The notes below the pieces were generated by a model that was not told the DNA's origin, ran no database searches, and was given only the letters and a program-made list of their open reading frames with translations. Made by a program: the position numbers and the translations under genes. From Verrucomicrobiota bacterium (GTDB lineage Bacteria; Verrucomicrobiota; Verrucomicrobiia; Verrucomicrobiales; Verrucomicrobiaceae): a stretch of 7,481 nucleotides of DNA. Below, one piece after another: positions 1 to 5,745 of this stretch. Numbering within the stretch: position 1 is the first letter of the stretch; every line of letters starts with the position of its first letter. The stretch lies in the NCBI GenBank assembly GCA_009885275.1, contig VFKY01000201.1, forward strand, positions 1 to 7,481, given 5' to 3'.

Positions 1-1
1 A

Positions 2-205
2 TGTAAGAAAGCAGCCGTCGGCAAACCCTATCCTCTGACCACCTGTATTGTCTCCGGTGAAAAGCTTGGTAGCATGGGCGACCCGGTAGAATTGGTCAAA
101 AATAGCCAACAGATAAAATTCTGCTGTAAAAGCTGCATTCCTGATTTTGAAAAGGAACCTGAAAAATTTCTCAAGGAAATCGAGAAAAAAGTCGCTCAAA
201 AATGA
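2..205 (+). CDS. Cys-rich YHS/TRASH-like metal-binding protein, C-terminal part
   Basis: An open frame enters from the left edge and runs 67 codons to a TGA at 203-205; the start lies outside the window. The visible part begins CKKAAVGKPYPLTTC and contains a TCIVSGEKLGSMG segment, followed about 20 residues later by a KFCCKSC cluster and a Lys/Glu-rich tail. This Cys-x-V-S-G-(x)n-C-C-x-S-C layout, with 'FEKEPEKFL' after it, resembles YHS/TRASH-type small metal-binding domains often found in exported proteins or lipoproteins of Planctomycetota and Verrucomicrobiota. Metal binding by the cysteines is inferred from the family. The bound metal and the function of the whole protein cannot be told from this fragment. 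It is followed by a 68-base gap and is probably not part of the next gene's functional unit. Confidence 0.75.
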   Translation, partial: CKKAAVGKPYPLTTCIVSGEKLGSMGDPVELVKNSQQIKFCCKSCIPDFEKEPEKFLKEIEKKVAQK

Positions 206-225
206 TAATATCGAAAACTGAATGA

Positions 226-255
226 TTGTGTGTGACTTCGTTCTCCGTTTAGAAT
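226..255 (+). promoter_or_regulatory. Candidate sigma70-like promoter upstream of the TIM-barrel gene
   Basis: TTGTGT at 226-231 and TAGAAT at 250-255 are separated by 18 bases. The -10 box matches TATAAT at 5 of 6 positions; the -35 box matches only at TTG. Transcription would start about 10 bases before the ATG at 274, giving a very short leader, which fits the absence of a Shine-Dalgarno sequence. It lies in the only gap before the 274-2382 gene pair. This is pattern matching only. Confidence 0.3.
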
Positions 256-273
256 GATATCCCCTCATCATTT

Positions 274-1170
274 ATGCAAACACGACGCACCGCACTTCGC
301 TGGCTGGCCGCAGGCTCTGGTCTTACTGCCTTAACAACTAAAACCCATGCTGCCGAGACCCTCATCAAGCACGGCAAAATCAAACAATCGATCGTACACT
401 GGTGTTTCGAACGTGGCGCAAAATGGAAACTCGCTGATACCATCAAGGCAGCTCAGGAGCTAGGTTGCGTCAGCGTTGAAGGCGTAAGAACGGAGGACTG
501 GGAATTGCTGAAACAAAACAATCTCAAGTGTGCCTATGTCGGCGCACATGGTTTTGTCAAAGGCATGAACAACCCCGTATTCTGGGATGCTAACTTTCAA
601 GCCATGCGCGACCGTATCGACAAGTGTGCAGAATACGGGAACCCCAACGTGCTCAGCTTTACGGGTTTCACAGATACCACCGCGCAGGGTGGTGGCGTAA
701 TCAGTCTCGAACAAGGAAAGAAAAACTGCATCGAGGCTTATAAGAAAATTCTCCCTTATGCCGAACAAAAAGGCGTGACCGTCATCATGGAGCACCTCAA
801 CTCCCGCGACGCCACTGACATGAAGGGGCATCCGGGCTATCAGGGCGACAATGTCGATTACTGCGCCGAGATCATTCGTGGCGTTGGTTCTCCAAATATG
901 AAACTGCTCTTCGACATTTACCATGTGCAAATCATGCACGGCGATGTCATCCGCCGCATTGAAGAGAACAAGGACATCATCGGACACGTCCACACTGCAG
1001 GCAATCCCGGACGCGCAGAGATTGGCAAGGATCAGGAGATCAACTACCCACCGATCATCAAAAAACTCATCGATGTCGGTTACACTGGCTATCTCGGTCA
1101 TGAATTCATCCCCACTATCGATCCCATGGTTGGATTGCGGGAAGCGGTGACGCTCTGCGATGTCGCCTAA
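274..1170 (+). CDS. Exported TIM-barrel protein, hydroxypyruvate isomerase / xylose isomerase-like
   Basis: A 298-residue protein of the AP-endonuclease-2/xylose-isomerase-like TIM-barrel superfamily, closest by motif to hydroxypyruvate isomerase (Hyi). Residues 1-28 form a twin-arginine leader (TRRTALRWLAAG, then a hydrophobic stretch ending near THAAE), so the protein is predicted to be exported folded. The barrel covers about 36-290. Likely metal and catalytic residues by comparison with Hyi are Glu173 (IMEHLN), Asp214 (LFDIYHVQ), His240 (GHVHTAGNPGR, where E. coli Hyi has Gln) and Glu277 (GHEFIP). The NPGR...GxxEINY segment (244-258) is also Hyi-like. The family isomerises or epimerises small sugars or sugar acids with a divalent metal; the substrate here is unknown. 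The ATG at 274 is chosen because it gives the complete Tat leader; no Shine-Dalgarno sequence precedes it. The gene downstream starts 27 bases after the stop, suggesting co-transcription. The fold is secure; the 'hydroxypyruvate' substrate is not. Confidence 0.9.
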   Translation: MQTRRTALRWLAAGSGLTALTTKTHAAETLIKHGKIKQSIVHWCFERGAKWKLADTIKAAQELGCVSVEGVRTEDWELLKQNNLKCAYVGAHGFVKGMNNPVFWDANFQAMRDRIDKCAEYGNPNVLSFTGFTDTTAQGGGVISLEQGKKNCIEAYKKILPYAEQKGVTVIMEHLNSRDATDMKGHPGYQGDNVDYCAEIIRGVGSPNMKLLFDIYHVQIMHGDVIRRIEENKDIIGHVHTAGNPGRAEIGKDQEINYPPIIKKLIDVGYTGYLGHEFIPTIDPMVGLREAVTLCDVA

Positions 1171-1197
1171 TCACTCGGTTTTCAATAATCACTCTTT

Positions 1198-2382
1198 ATG
1201 AAGTATCCTCTGTTTCTTTCCCTCTTCATTTCATGCTTTCTGCAGACGTTCTCTCTGGCTGAGCCGATGAAGCTCACGCAAACTTATGAGAAACTGACTC
1301 TTGATCGGCCCATGACAGTAGTTGTTCCGCCGGACAACTCAAAACGACTCTTCCTAGCCCAACAACGCGGACAAATCCTCATCCTCCCTCAAGATGCTTC
1401 TGGAGCAGAAGCGGTGACCTTTCTCGATTTCTCTGGTCGCAAGATGGAAGGCACCGAGCAGTCGAAATTTGAAGAGGGACTCAACGGCATGGCCTTCCAC
1501 CCGAAGTTCGCCGAGAATGGAAAGTTCTATGTTTACTACACGCAACAAGATCCAAAGCGCGCCGTGATCAGTGAGTTGAGCGTCTCCAAGGATGACAAAA
1601 GCAAGGCGGATCCCGCGTCTGAGCGTGTGCTGTTGGAAGTGCCGTTGCCCTATTGGAATCATCACTCTGGAAACATTGCTTTCGGACCCGATGGATTTCT
1701 CTATATCGCCATCGGTGATGGCGGCGGTAAAGATGGCGATCCTTTGCGCTGGGCACAGAATCCTTTCGTCATGCAAAGCAAGGTGCTCCGTATTGACGTG
1801 GACAAAACCACCGGAGCACGCGCCTATGGCGTCCCTCAGGACAATCCCTTTGTCGGTAAGGATGGCATGAGACCCGAAGTTTTTGCCACTGGTTTCCGCA
1901 ATCCATGGGGCATGAGTTTCGATGATGCAGGTTCGCTGTGGCTTGCGGATGTTGGCCAGGAGCTATTTGAAGAGATCAATCTCGTTGAGAAAGGTGGCAA
2001 CTACGGCTGGAGCTATAATGAAGGAATGATCAAGTATTGGCGTCGCACTGATGCACCACCGGCAGACGCCAAGTTCACGGATCCAGTTTTTGTCTATGAT
2101 CACACTCAAGGTATCAGCATCACCGGCGGCATAGTCTATCGCGGTGACAAAAACCCTTCGCTAAAAGGCGCTTACATCTATGGCGACTGGGGATTCGGTC
2201 GCATCTGGGCACTCAAGTATGACAAGGTCGCGAAAAAGGTCATCAGCAATGAACTCATCTTTCAGGGACCGCTCGATCCCAAGGACAAGAACATGATCAA
2301 GCCCGCGGCCTTCTGCGAAGACGCCAACAAAGAAATACTCGTGCTGGACTGGAACGGCAGGATTTTCCGATTGGAGAAGTAG
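1198..2382 (+). CDS. PQQ-dependent soluble sugar dehydrogenase (glucose/sorbosone dehydrogenase family)
   Basis: A 394-residue protein of the GSDH six-bladed beta-propeller family (soluble PQQ glucose dehydrogenase / aldose sugar dehydrogenase YliI type). Residues 1-21 are a Sec signal peptide (MKYPLFLSLFISCFLQTFSLAE), so it acts in the periplasm. Family landmarks in order: NGMAFHPKF (96-104), NHHSGNIAFGPDGFLYIAIG (154-173), GFRNPWGMSF (232-241), LADVGQELFEEINLVEKGG (249-267), NYGW (268-271) and ITGGIVYRG (308-316). By alignment with Acinetobacter soluble glucose dehydrogenase, His155 matches the catalytic base His144 and Arg234 matches the PQQ-contacting Arg228; the DVG...EEINL stretch corresponds to the calcium/PQQ-binding loop. 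The family oxidises aldoses to lactones. Length is typical and no key residue is missing. The start gives an intact signal peptide; no Shine-Dalgarno sequence is visible. It is the last gene of the plus-strand pair. Its stop is followed after three bases by a hairpin (2386-2407) without a T-tract. The sugar substrate is unknown, and PQQ use is inferred from the family. Confidence 0.92.
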   Translation: MKYPLFLSLFISCFLQTFSLAEPMKLTQTYEKLTLDRPMTVVVPPDNSKRLFLAQQRGQILILPQDASGAEAVTFLDFSGRKMEGTEQSKFEEGLNGMAFHPKFAENGKFYVYYTQQDPKRAVISELSVSKDDKSKADPASERVLLEVPLPYWNHHSGNIAFGPDGFLYIAIGDGGGKDGDPLRWAQNPFVMQSKVLRIDVDKTTGARAYGVPQDNPFVGKDGMRPEVFATGFRNPWGMSFDDAGSLWLADVGQELFEEINLVEKGGNYGWSYNEGMIKYWRRTDAPPADAKFTDPVFVYDHTQGISITGGIVYRGDKNPSLKGAYIYGDWGFGRIWALKYDKVAKKVISNELIFQGPLDPKDKNMIKPAAFCEDANKEILVLDWNGRIFRLEK

Positions 2383-2385
2383 GAC

Positions 2386-2407
2386 GGTGACGGCATCTGC
2401 CGTCACC
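2386..2407. repeat. Perfect hairpin directly after the sugar dehydrogenase stop
   Basis: GGTGACGGCA and TGCCGTCACC form a 10-bp perfect inverted repeat around TC (effectively about 9 bp with a 4-base loop). It begins three bases after the TAG at 2380-2382. No T-run follows on either strand, so it is not a canonical intrinsic terminator. It might still protect the 3' end of the plus-strand transcript or slow polymerase. It is the first of five consecutive hairpins. Confidence 0.75.
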
Positions 2408-2524
2408 CGTAACTCAGGTTTCCAACCTGAGCGTGCAACGGGATTCTATCCCGTTTGCCTCCTCACTGTGACAGGTTGAAAACCTGTCACACCCTCAGGC
2501 TGCAAGCCTGAGTTACACCTGACG
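2401..2524. repeat. 124-base imperfect inverted-repeat element with nested hairpins (REP/MITE-like)
   Basis: The ends CGTCACCCGTAACTCAGG (2401-2418) and CCTGAGTTACACCTGACG (2507-2524) are inverted repeats of each other at 15 of 18 positions. They give 5 bp, a 3x3 internal bulge, then 10 perfect bp. Inside and overlapping these arms are four local perfect hairpins: 2413-2431 (8 bp, loop TCC), 2437-2455 (AACGGGAT/ATCCCGTT, loop TCT), 2467-2491 (11 bp, TGTGACAGGTT / AACCTGTCACA, loop GAA) and 2494-2512 (CTCAGGCT/AGCCTGAG, loop GCA). The long-range pairing and the first and last local hairpins are mutually exclusive. No coding frame is supported here. The organisation resembles REP/BIME or MITE elements that sit between convergent genes; copy number elsewhere in the genome cannot be judged from this window. 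Confidence 0.7.
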
Positions 2525-2564
2525 TTGTAGGGGCTCCGCTTGCCTATATGAGTAAACATGATCA

Positions 2565-2686
2565 CAAGCTCCATCAGGAGCGTCATCTTCCGGTAGATCG
2601 AAAGCGTGATTGATGATGTCGCCACCTACGGGGCTTGAAATTCTACCCATTCAATTTCTACAAAGATGCCGCACCTACGGCGCTTG
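2565..2686. repeat. Second interspersed repeat: three related ~23-30 base units in mixed orientation
   Basis: Unit A (2565-2596) begins CAAGCTCCATCAGGAGCG and continues TCATCTTCCGGTAG. Unit B (2615-2637) ends CACCTACGGGGCTTG, and unit C (2658-2686) begins CTACAAAGATG and ends CACCTACGGCGCTTG. B and C are direct copies 50 bases apart; A is an inverted copy, since the reverse complement of C reads CAAGCGCCGTAGGTGCGGCA. Each core can form a small stem, for example GCTCC-ATCA-GGAGC in A and GCCG...CGGC in C. A related stretch, GTAGGGGCTCCGCTTGCC, lies at 2527-2544. Short motifs of this style (CTACAAAGATG...CTACGG..GCTTG) are familiar to me as dispersed intergenic repeats in Bacteroidota/PVC genomes; that is recollection, not a search. 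Open frames crossing this stretch on the plus strand (from about 2610 and 2635) are best explained as translation of the repeat. Confidence 0.6.
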
Positions 2687-2780
2687 CCAATTGTGGGATG
2701 GCTTCCTTTGGATCAAGCTCAATGAGTTGTTGCCAGACAGGGAACATGCGGAGGAAGAGCACGGCTTCTCGGTCCCTACG
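2658..2780 (-). pseudogene. Possible protein remnant of about 40 residues
   Basis: Reading the minus strand from 2780 gives 40 codons ending in a TAG at 2660-2658. The peptide includes REAVLFLRMFPVWQQLIEL followed by DPKEAIPQLASAVGAASL. It has the amphipathic Leu/Ile/Val spacing and composition of a real helical protein segment, unlike the plus-strand readings of the same DNA. The last 10 codons and the stop lie inside repeat unit C. Upstream, the frame only continues into the intrinsic terminator at 2781-2813, and there is no convincing start except an internal ATG in LRMFPV. I do not recognise the family. It may be the tail of a decayed gene or a coding-like part of the repeat element itself. 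Confidence 0.3.
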
Positions 2781-2813
2781 AAAAAAAACGCCCTGGATTT
2801 CTCCGGGGCGTTT
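2781..2813 (-). terminator. Rho-independent terminator for the minus-strand operon
   Basis: On the minus strand, AACGCCCCGGAG and ATCCAGGGCGTT fold into a GC-rich stem (GCCC/GGGC core, one mismatch) with a short loop, followed directly by eight T residues (A-run at 2781-2788 on the plus strand). It lies 26 bases past the stop of the Gfo/Idh/MocA gene. The plus strand lacks a T-run after the stem, so it acts in the minus direction. Confidence 0.88.
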
Positions 2814-2838
2814 CTCGATAAATTACTGCGACACTGGC

Positions 2839-4314
2839 TTAAGCCACGGTAGGCAGCTTGAACTCTTCGCGGTAGCTTCCTTCGGAAAGCTTGTTGGCTT
2901 CCTCGGCAAACTCACCTTCAAACTTTAGGGTATCAGGATTGAGAGTCAGCCATGGACCGAGTTGGACTTGATCCACACCGATGTCCACTTTGTTCGCAGT
3001 GATGTTGGCCACGAAGTCCTCGAAGGTCTCCAATGCAAACTTGTCGCTTTGAATGCGTTCTTTAATCTCGTTCACAGGTGTCTTCTTGCCCAGTCGATAT
3101 GAGATGTTCGCAAGATGAGCAAGACTTGCGGCTTGATATCCATGAGTGATATGCAGATTCGGATTCACAAGTTTACCTGCTTGAATCGATGAGATGAAGT
3201 TCTGCATGTGATCAGGTCCGTCTTGAATCTGAAACTTCTGTCCATTCCACTTGCCTGCGTTGTCGTAGGCCTTGGATTCGATAACATAGCCGCCTTCACA
3301 ATGGATGACGTTGCCGATGCGGGTAACGCCTTTGTAAACGGGCTCATTGCCCTTGGCCCAGTTCATATCTTTGAGAGGCAGTCCACGGTTATCAAAAAGC
3401 ATGGGCACATTGCCTTTACCGTAATCATAGAGCGCCATCTGATTATTCGCCGTCTGACCATCATCAACATAGCCCCAGCGATTGCCAAAACTCATCACGC
3501 GCACAGGCAGTTTTTCAGGGTTACCCAAGGCCCAACGTGCCACATCCAATTGGTGTGGCCCCTGATTGCCTATATCTCCGTTGCCATAAGCCCACTGCCA
3601 ATGCCAGTCGTAATGGAACTTCTCCCGCATGATAGGAGCCGCTTCACGAGGTCCTGCCCAAAGATCGTAGTTCACTGTCTTGGGTGCCTCTTTCGGGGCA
3701 CTGACTTTGCCAATGCTCTGACGGGCCTTGTAGTTCACGCCACGGGAAAGAGTCATCTTGCCGAGGGCTCCGCCTTTGACGTATTCCATCACTTCTGCCC
3801 AACCAAGGTCGGAGCGACGTTGCATACCGTGCTGGAGGATGAGCTTACCTTCGACAGAGGCACCAGCCTTCACCAAGGCTGCGCCTTCATGGATGTTATG
3901 GCAAACAGGTTTTTCCACGTACACATGCTTACCCGCCGCTAACGCAGCCATGGCAATCAAGGTGTGCGTGTGATTCGGTGTCGCGATAGTGACCGCATCA
4001 ATGTCCTTGTCTTCACAAAGCTTACGATAATCCTCGTAAGTCTTTACGGTGATATTGTTCTTAGCAAGTGAGGCGACATGTTTTGCCATCACCTCAGAAT
4101 CCACATCGCACAAGGCAACAATGCGGACACCTTTAATCTTAAGCAGGTTACCAATGTGACCTGCGCCTCGCCCATTAAAACCGATGACGGCGATACGAAT
4201 GTCTCCGTTGGAACCTGCGGCCTTTGACCAAGTGGGCAATGCGAGCGCGGTGCCTGCATACAGTGTGCTTTTCAGCACATCACGACGTTTCATTTGAGAT
4301 GTTGTTGAGTTCAT
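2839..4314 (-). CDS. Exported Gfo/Idh/MocA family NAD(P)-dependent oxidoreductase
   Basis: A 491-residue protein from the ATG at 4314. An N-terminal extension carries a twin-arginine motif (MKRRDVLKS) and a hydrophobic stretch (LYAGTALALP) before the mature domain, so Tat export with bound cofactor is likely, as known for Zymomonas glucose-fructose oxidoreductase. The Rossmann domain starts at about 38 (RIAVIGFNGRGAGHIG), with Asp70 in ALCDVD at the end of the second strand. ATPNHTH (111-117) and the family signature EKP (134-136, VYVEKPVCHN) follow. The C-terminal alpha/beta domain includes GNGDIGNQGPHQLDVARWA, where His254 and Asp257 fall at the usual substrate-site positions. The family oxidises or reduces sugars and cyclitols; the substrate is unknown. 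An upstream in-frame ATG at 4335 and the ATG at 4293 (MKRRD) are alternative starts; none has a Shine-Dalgarno sequence. The gene follows the DUF6807 gene by 65 bases (44 from the 4335 start), probably in one operon ending at the 2781-2813 terminator. Confidence 0.92.
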   Translation of the reverse strand: MNSTTSQMKRRDVLKSTLYAGTALALPTWSKAAGSNGDIRIAVIGFNGRGAGHIGNLLKIKGVRIVALCDVDSEVMAKHVASLAKNNITVKTYEDYRKLCEDKDIDAVTIATPNHTHTLIAMAALAAGKHVYVEKPVCHNIHEGAALVKAGASVEGKLILQHGMQRRSDLGWAEVMEYVKGGALGKMTLSRGVNYKARQSIGKVSAPKEAPKTVNYDLWAGPREAAPIMREKFHYDWHWQWAYGNGDIGNQGPHQLDVARWALGNPEKLPVRVMSFGNRWGYVDDGQTANNQMALYDYGKGNVPMLFDNRGLPLKDMNWAKGNEPVYKGVTRIGNVIHCEGGYVIESKAYDNAGKWNGQKFQIQDGPDHMQNFISSIQAGKLVNPNLHITHGYQAASLAHLANISYRLGKKTPVNEIKERIQSDKFALETFEDFVANITANKVDIGVDQVQLGPWLTLNPDTLKFEGEFAEEANKLSEGSYREEFKLPTVA

Positions 4315-4379
4315 GTTGGTATCTAGTTTTAGCATTGATAAGAAAAGTGCTGGCAGCGGTGGGGCTATAATTAGAGAGC

Positions 4380-5336
4380 TTACTCTCCGGAGTATCCCTT
4401 GAATTTCTCCGTCAGTTTCTCCGGAGTGGGCTGCCCTTTGGCTAAATAAAAACGGTAACGTAAGGGTAAGCTTTCACCTTTGTTGATTTTATAATTGCCC
4501 TTGTCTTCCTCTTGATCTTTGGGTAGTGCCTCAAAGTCGTGCTGACCAAATGGATTAGCAGCAAACAAGCCATAGTCACGCGCATGCCACCAAGTAGGGG
4601 CACGGAAATTTTTCGGATGCTCAAACATACTCACTCCGACCATTGCCCCTTTGGGATCGGGACCATAATAGCAAACCCAACTGGCTTTCTTGCCCCAGAT
4701 ATCTTTGTCTTTATGACTCTGATTGTTGAATGCATGCCCTTGGGCACCCTCTCCCTTAAGACTCAATGAAGAGCAAAGCCGAATCGCCATGGTACCCTCC
4801 TTAGTGTCTCCGAGCACGACATCGCCCTCACTGGCTTTAAGGGTGATATCGAAGTCGATGAATCTTTCCCCGTCAGATAGTGCGGTGATCGATATCTTGC
4901 GTAAATCGGTCATTTGAACCTTACCATCAGGCGATACCCATTTAGTCTCGGCCTCAAAACTCCCCTTGGCACCCTCTGATTTTATCTCACCAAATTTCAC
5001 GTGCTCCTGTTTGCCAAAATTCTTCTCCTCACTCCAGAAGTCCATACCGTTGAGCGAACCATGCGCAAACCAGAGACCTCGATGGTGCTTATGGTCCTTG
5101 GGTTCACCTGCGACGTCATCCTTCATAGGAAAATTGCGCACAATGTTCTCTCCAGCAGCTCCTACGACGGGATAAAAGAAAGGACGGGGCACATCCTTGA
5201 TATGATACTCGGTGAATAATTTCCCGTCGACCTCGATTCTTATTCCATTGTCACTGGGTTTTAGTGACACCGTTTGGGCGCTCAAAAATACTGTTGAAAA
5301 AATCAGTAACACAAAAAGTAAGAGGAAACGCTTCAT
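4380..5336 (-). CDS. Secreted DUF6807 ('PmoA family') protein
   Basis: A 318-residue protein. The start at 5336 is chosen because MKRFLLLFVLLIFSTVFLSAQ is a textbook Sec signal peptide; the open frame extends 43 codons further upstream to 5465, but that part does not look like protein. The body matches the family PF14100, named 'methane oxygenase PmoA' in databases and now often DUF6807. Recognisable motifs are RPFFYPVVGAAGENIVRNFP (51-70), GEPKDHKHHRGLWFAHG (77-93), NGMDFWSE (96-103), TWWHARDYGLFAANPFG (248-264) and a C-terminal LRYRFYLAKG (292-301). The conserved His82/His84/His85-Arg86 cluster, His92 and His251 are candidate metal or catalytic ligands. The protein has no membrane segments apart from the leader and is not a subunit of particulate methane monooxygenase. 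The family frequently accompanies Gfo/Idh/MocA oxidoreductases in PVC and Bacteroidota genomes, as here, suggesting a carbohydrate-related role. The biochemical function is not known to me. Confidence 0.85.
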   Translation of the reverse strand: MKRFLLLFVLLIFSTVFLSAQTVSLKPSDNGIRIEVDGKLFTEYHIKDVPRPFFYPVVGAAGENIVRNFPMKDDVAGEPKDHKHHRGLWFAHGSLNGMDFWSEEKNFGKQEHVKFGEIKSEGAKGSFEAETKWVSPDGKVQMTDLRKISITALSDGERFIDFDITLKASEGDVVLGDTKEGTMAIRLCSSLSLKGEGAQGHAFNNQSHKDKDIWGKKASWVCYYGPDPKGAMVGVSMFEHPKNFRAPTWWHARDYGLFAANPFGQHDFEALPKDQEEDKGNYKINKGESLPLRYRFYLAKGQPTPEKLTEKFKGYSGE

Positions 5337-5745
5337 GGAGTATAAAATAGAGTGGGGGTAAAGGTATGTATTACAGAATACTTTTAAAATAGCTCTGTGG
5401 ATAGTAGGGAAGTAACATGATCTGGTAGGATTGTTCGCCCGCAGACCCGACGCATTAAGCTGCAATGTGAAAATTCATGTTAGGATAAAATCATTGTGTT
5501 GTCAGGAGTCGGCGTTTTATGGTTCTACTCTTGAGTCTATGGATAACAGAGATTTATTGAGAAACTATCTTGCCTCCCCAACATTATCATAAGAATTCAG
5601 GGCTATTTATATAGATATCAGGTCGCACGCAGTATGCGCATTTTTAATCACTGCGCCGCTGTGGCCTGTGTATGCAAAGTGCTTGAACTCACTACGACAC
5701 GCCACAACACTTAGAGCTTGGGCGCACGCCACCTGAAATCAGCTC
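5337..5745. other. Divergent intergenic region
   Basis: This stretch of 409 bases separates the DUF6807 gene (minus) from the membrane glycosyltransferase (plus) and should hold both promoters. I see no RNA gene, no large repeat and no convincing coding frame; the longest short plus-strand frame of note is 26 codons from 5634. It is AT-richer around 5580-5620. A weak plus-strand promoter candidate is TTATCA (5584-5589), 18 bases, then TATATA (5608-5613), matching consensus at 4 of 6 positions each, about 130 bases before the ATG. No clear promoter could be assigned to the minus-strand operon. Confidence 0.5.

Noticed and set aside
460..1101. 213-codon minus-strand open frame opposite the TIM-barrel gene
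   Set aside because: It lies wholly antisense to a gene with clear family motifs, has no recognisable domain and is a shadow frame.
2386..2407. Intrinsic terminator for the plus-strand gene pair
   Set aside because: The stem is strong but no T-run follows; termination here is not demonstrated by sequence.
2386..2512. CRISPR array
   Set aside because: The regular spacing comes from self-complementary hairpins with differing sequences. There are no identical direct repeats separated by unique spacers, and no cas genes.
2610..2928. Two plus-strand open frames of 80 and 97 codons across the repeat region and terminator
   Set aside because: They translate repeat units, the terminator and the antisense end of the Gfo/Idh/MocA gene, and look like repeat-derived spurious frames.
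3208..3942. 244-codon plus-strand open frame opposite the Gfo/Idh/MocA gene
   Set aside because: Antisense to a well-supported coding sequence; its composition is that of a reversed coding frame and no motif is visible.
4384..4427. Two copies of TCTCCGGAGT (4384-4393 and 4418-4427), each containing the palindrome CTCCGGAG
   Set aside because: Both lie in the last codons of the DUF6807 gene and can be explained by coding for Ser/Gly/Glu/Pro residues; two 10-base copies are weak evidence for an operator.
5337..5465. Extension of the DUF6807 protein to an upstream ATG at 5465
   Set aside because: The extra 43 residues precede a perfect Sec signal peptide that would then be internal, and they have no protein-like character.
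5634..5714. 26-codon plus-strand frame in the divergent intergenic region
   Set aside because: No ribosome-binding site, no recognisable motif, and a length expected by chance.
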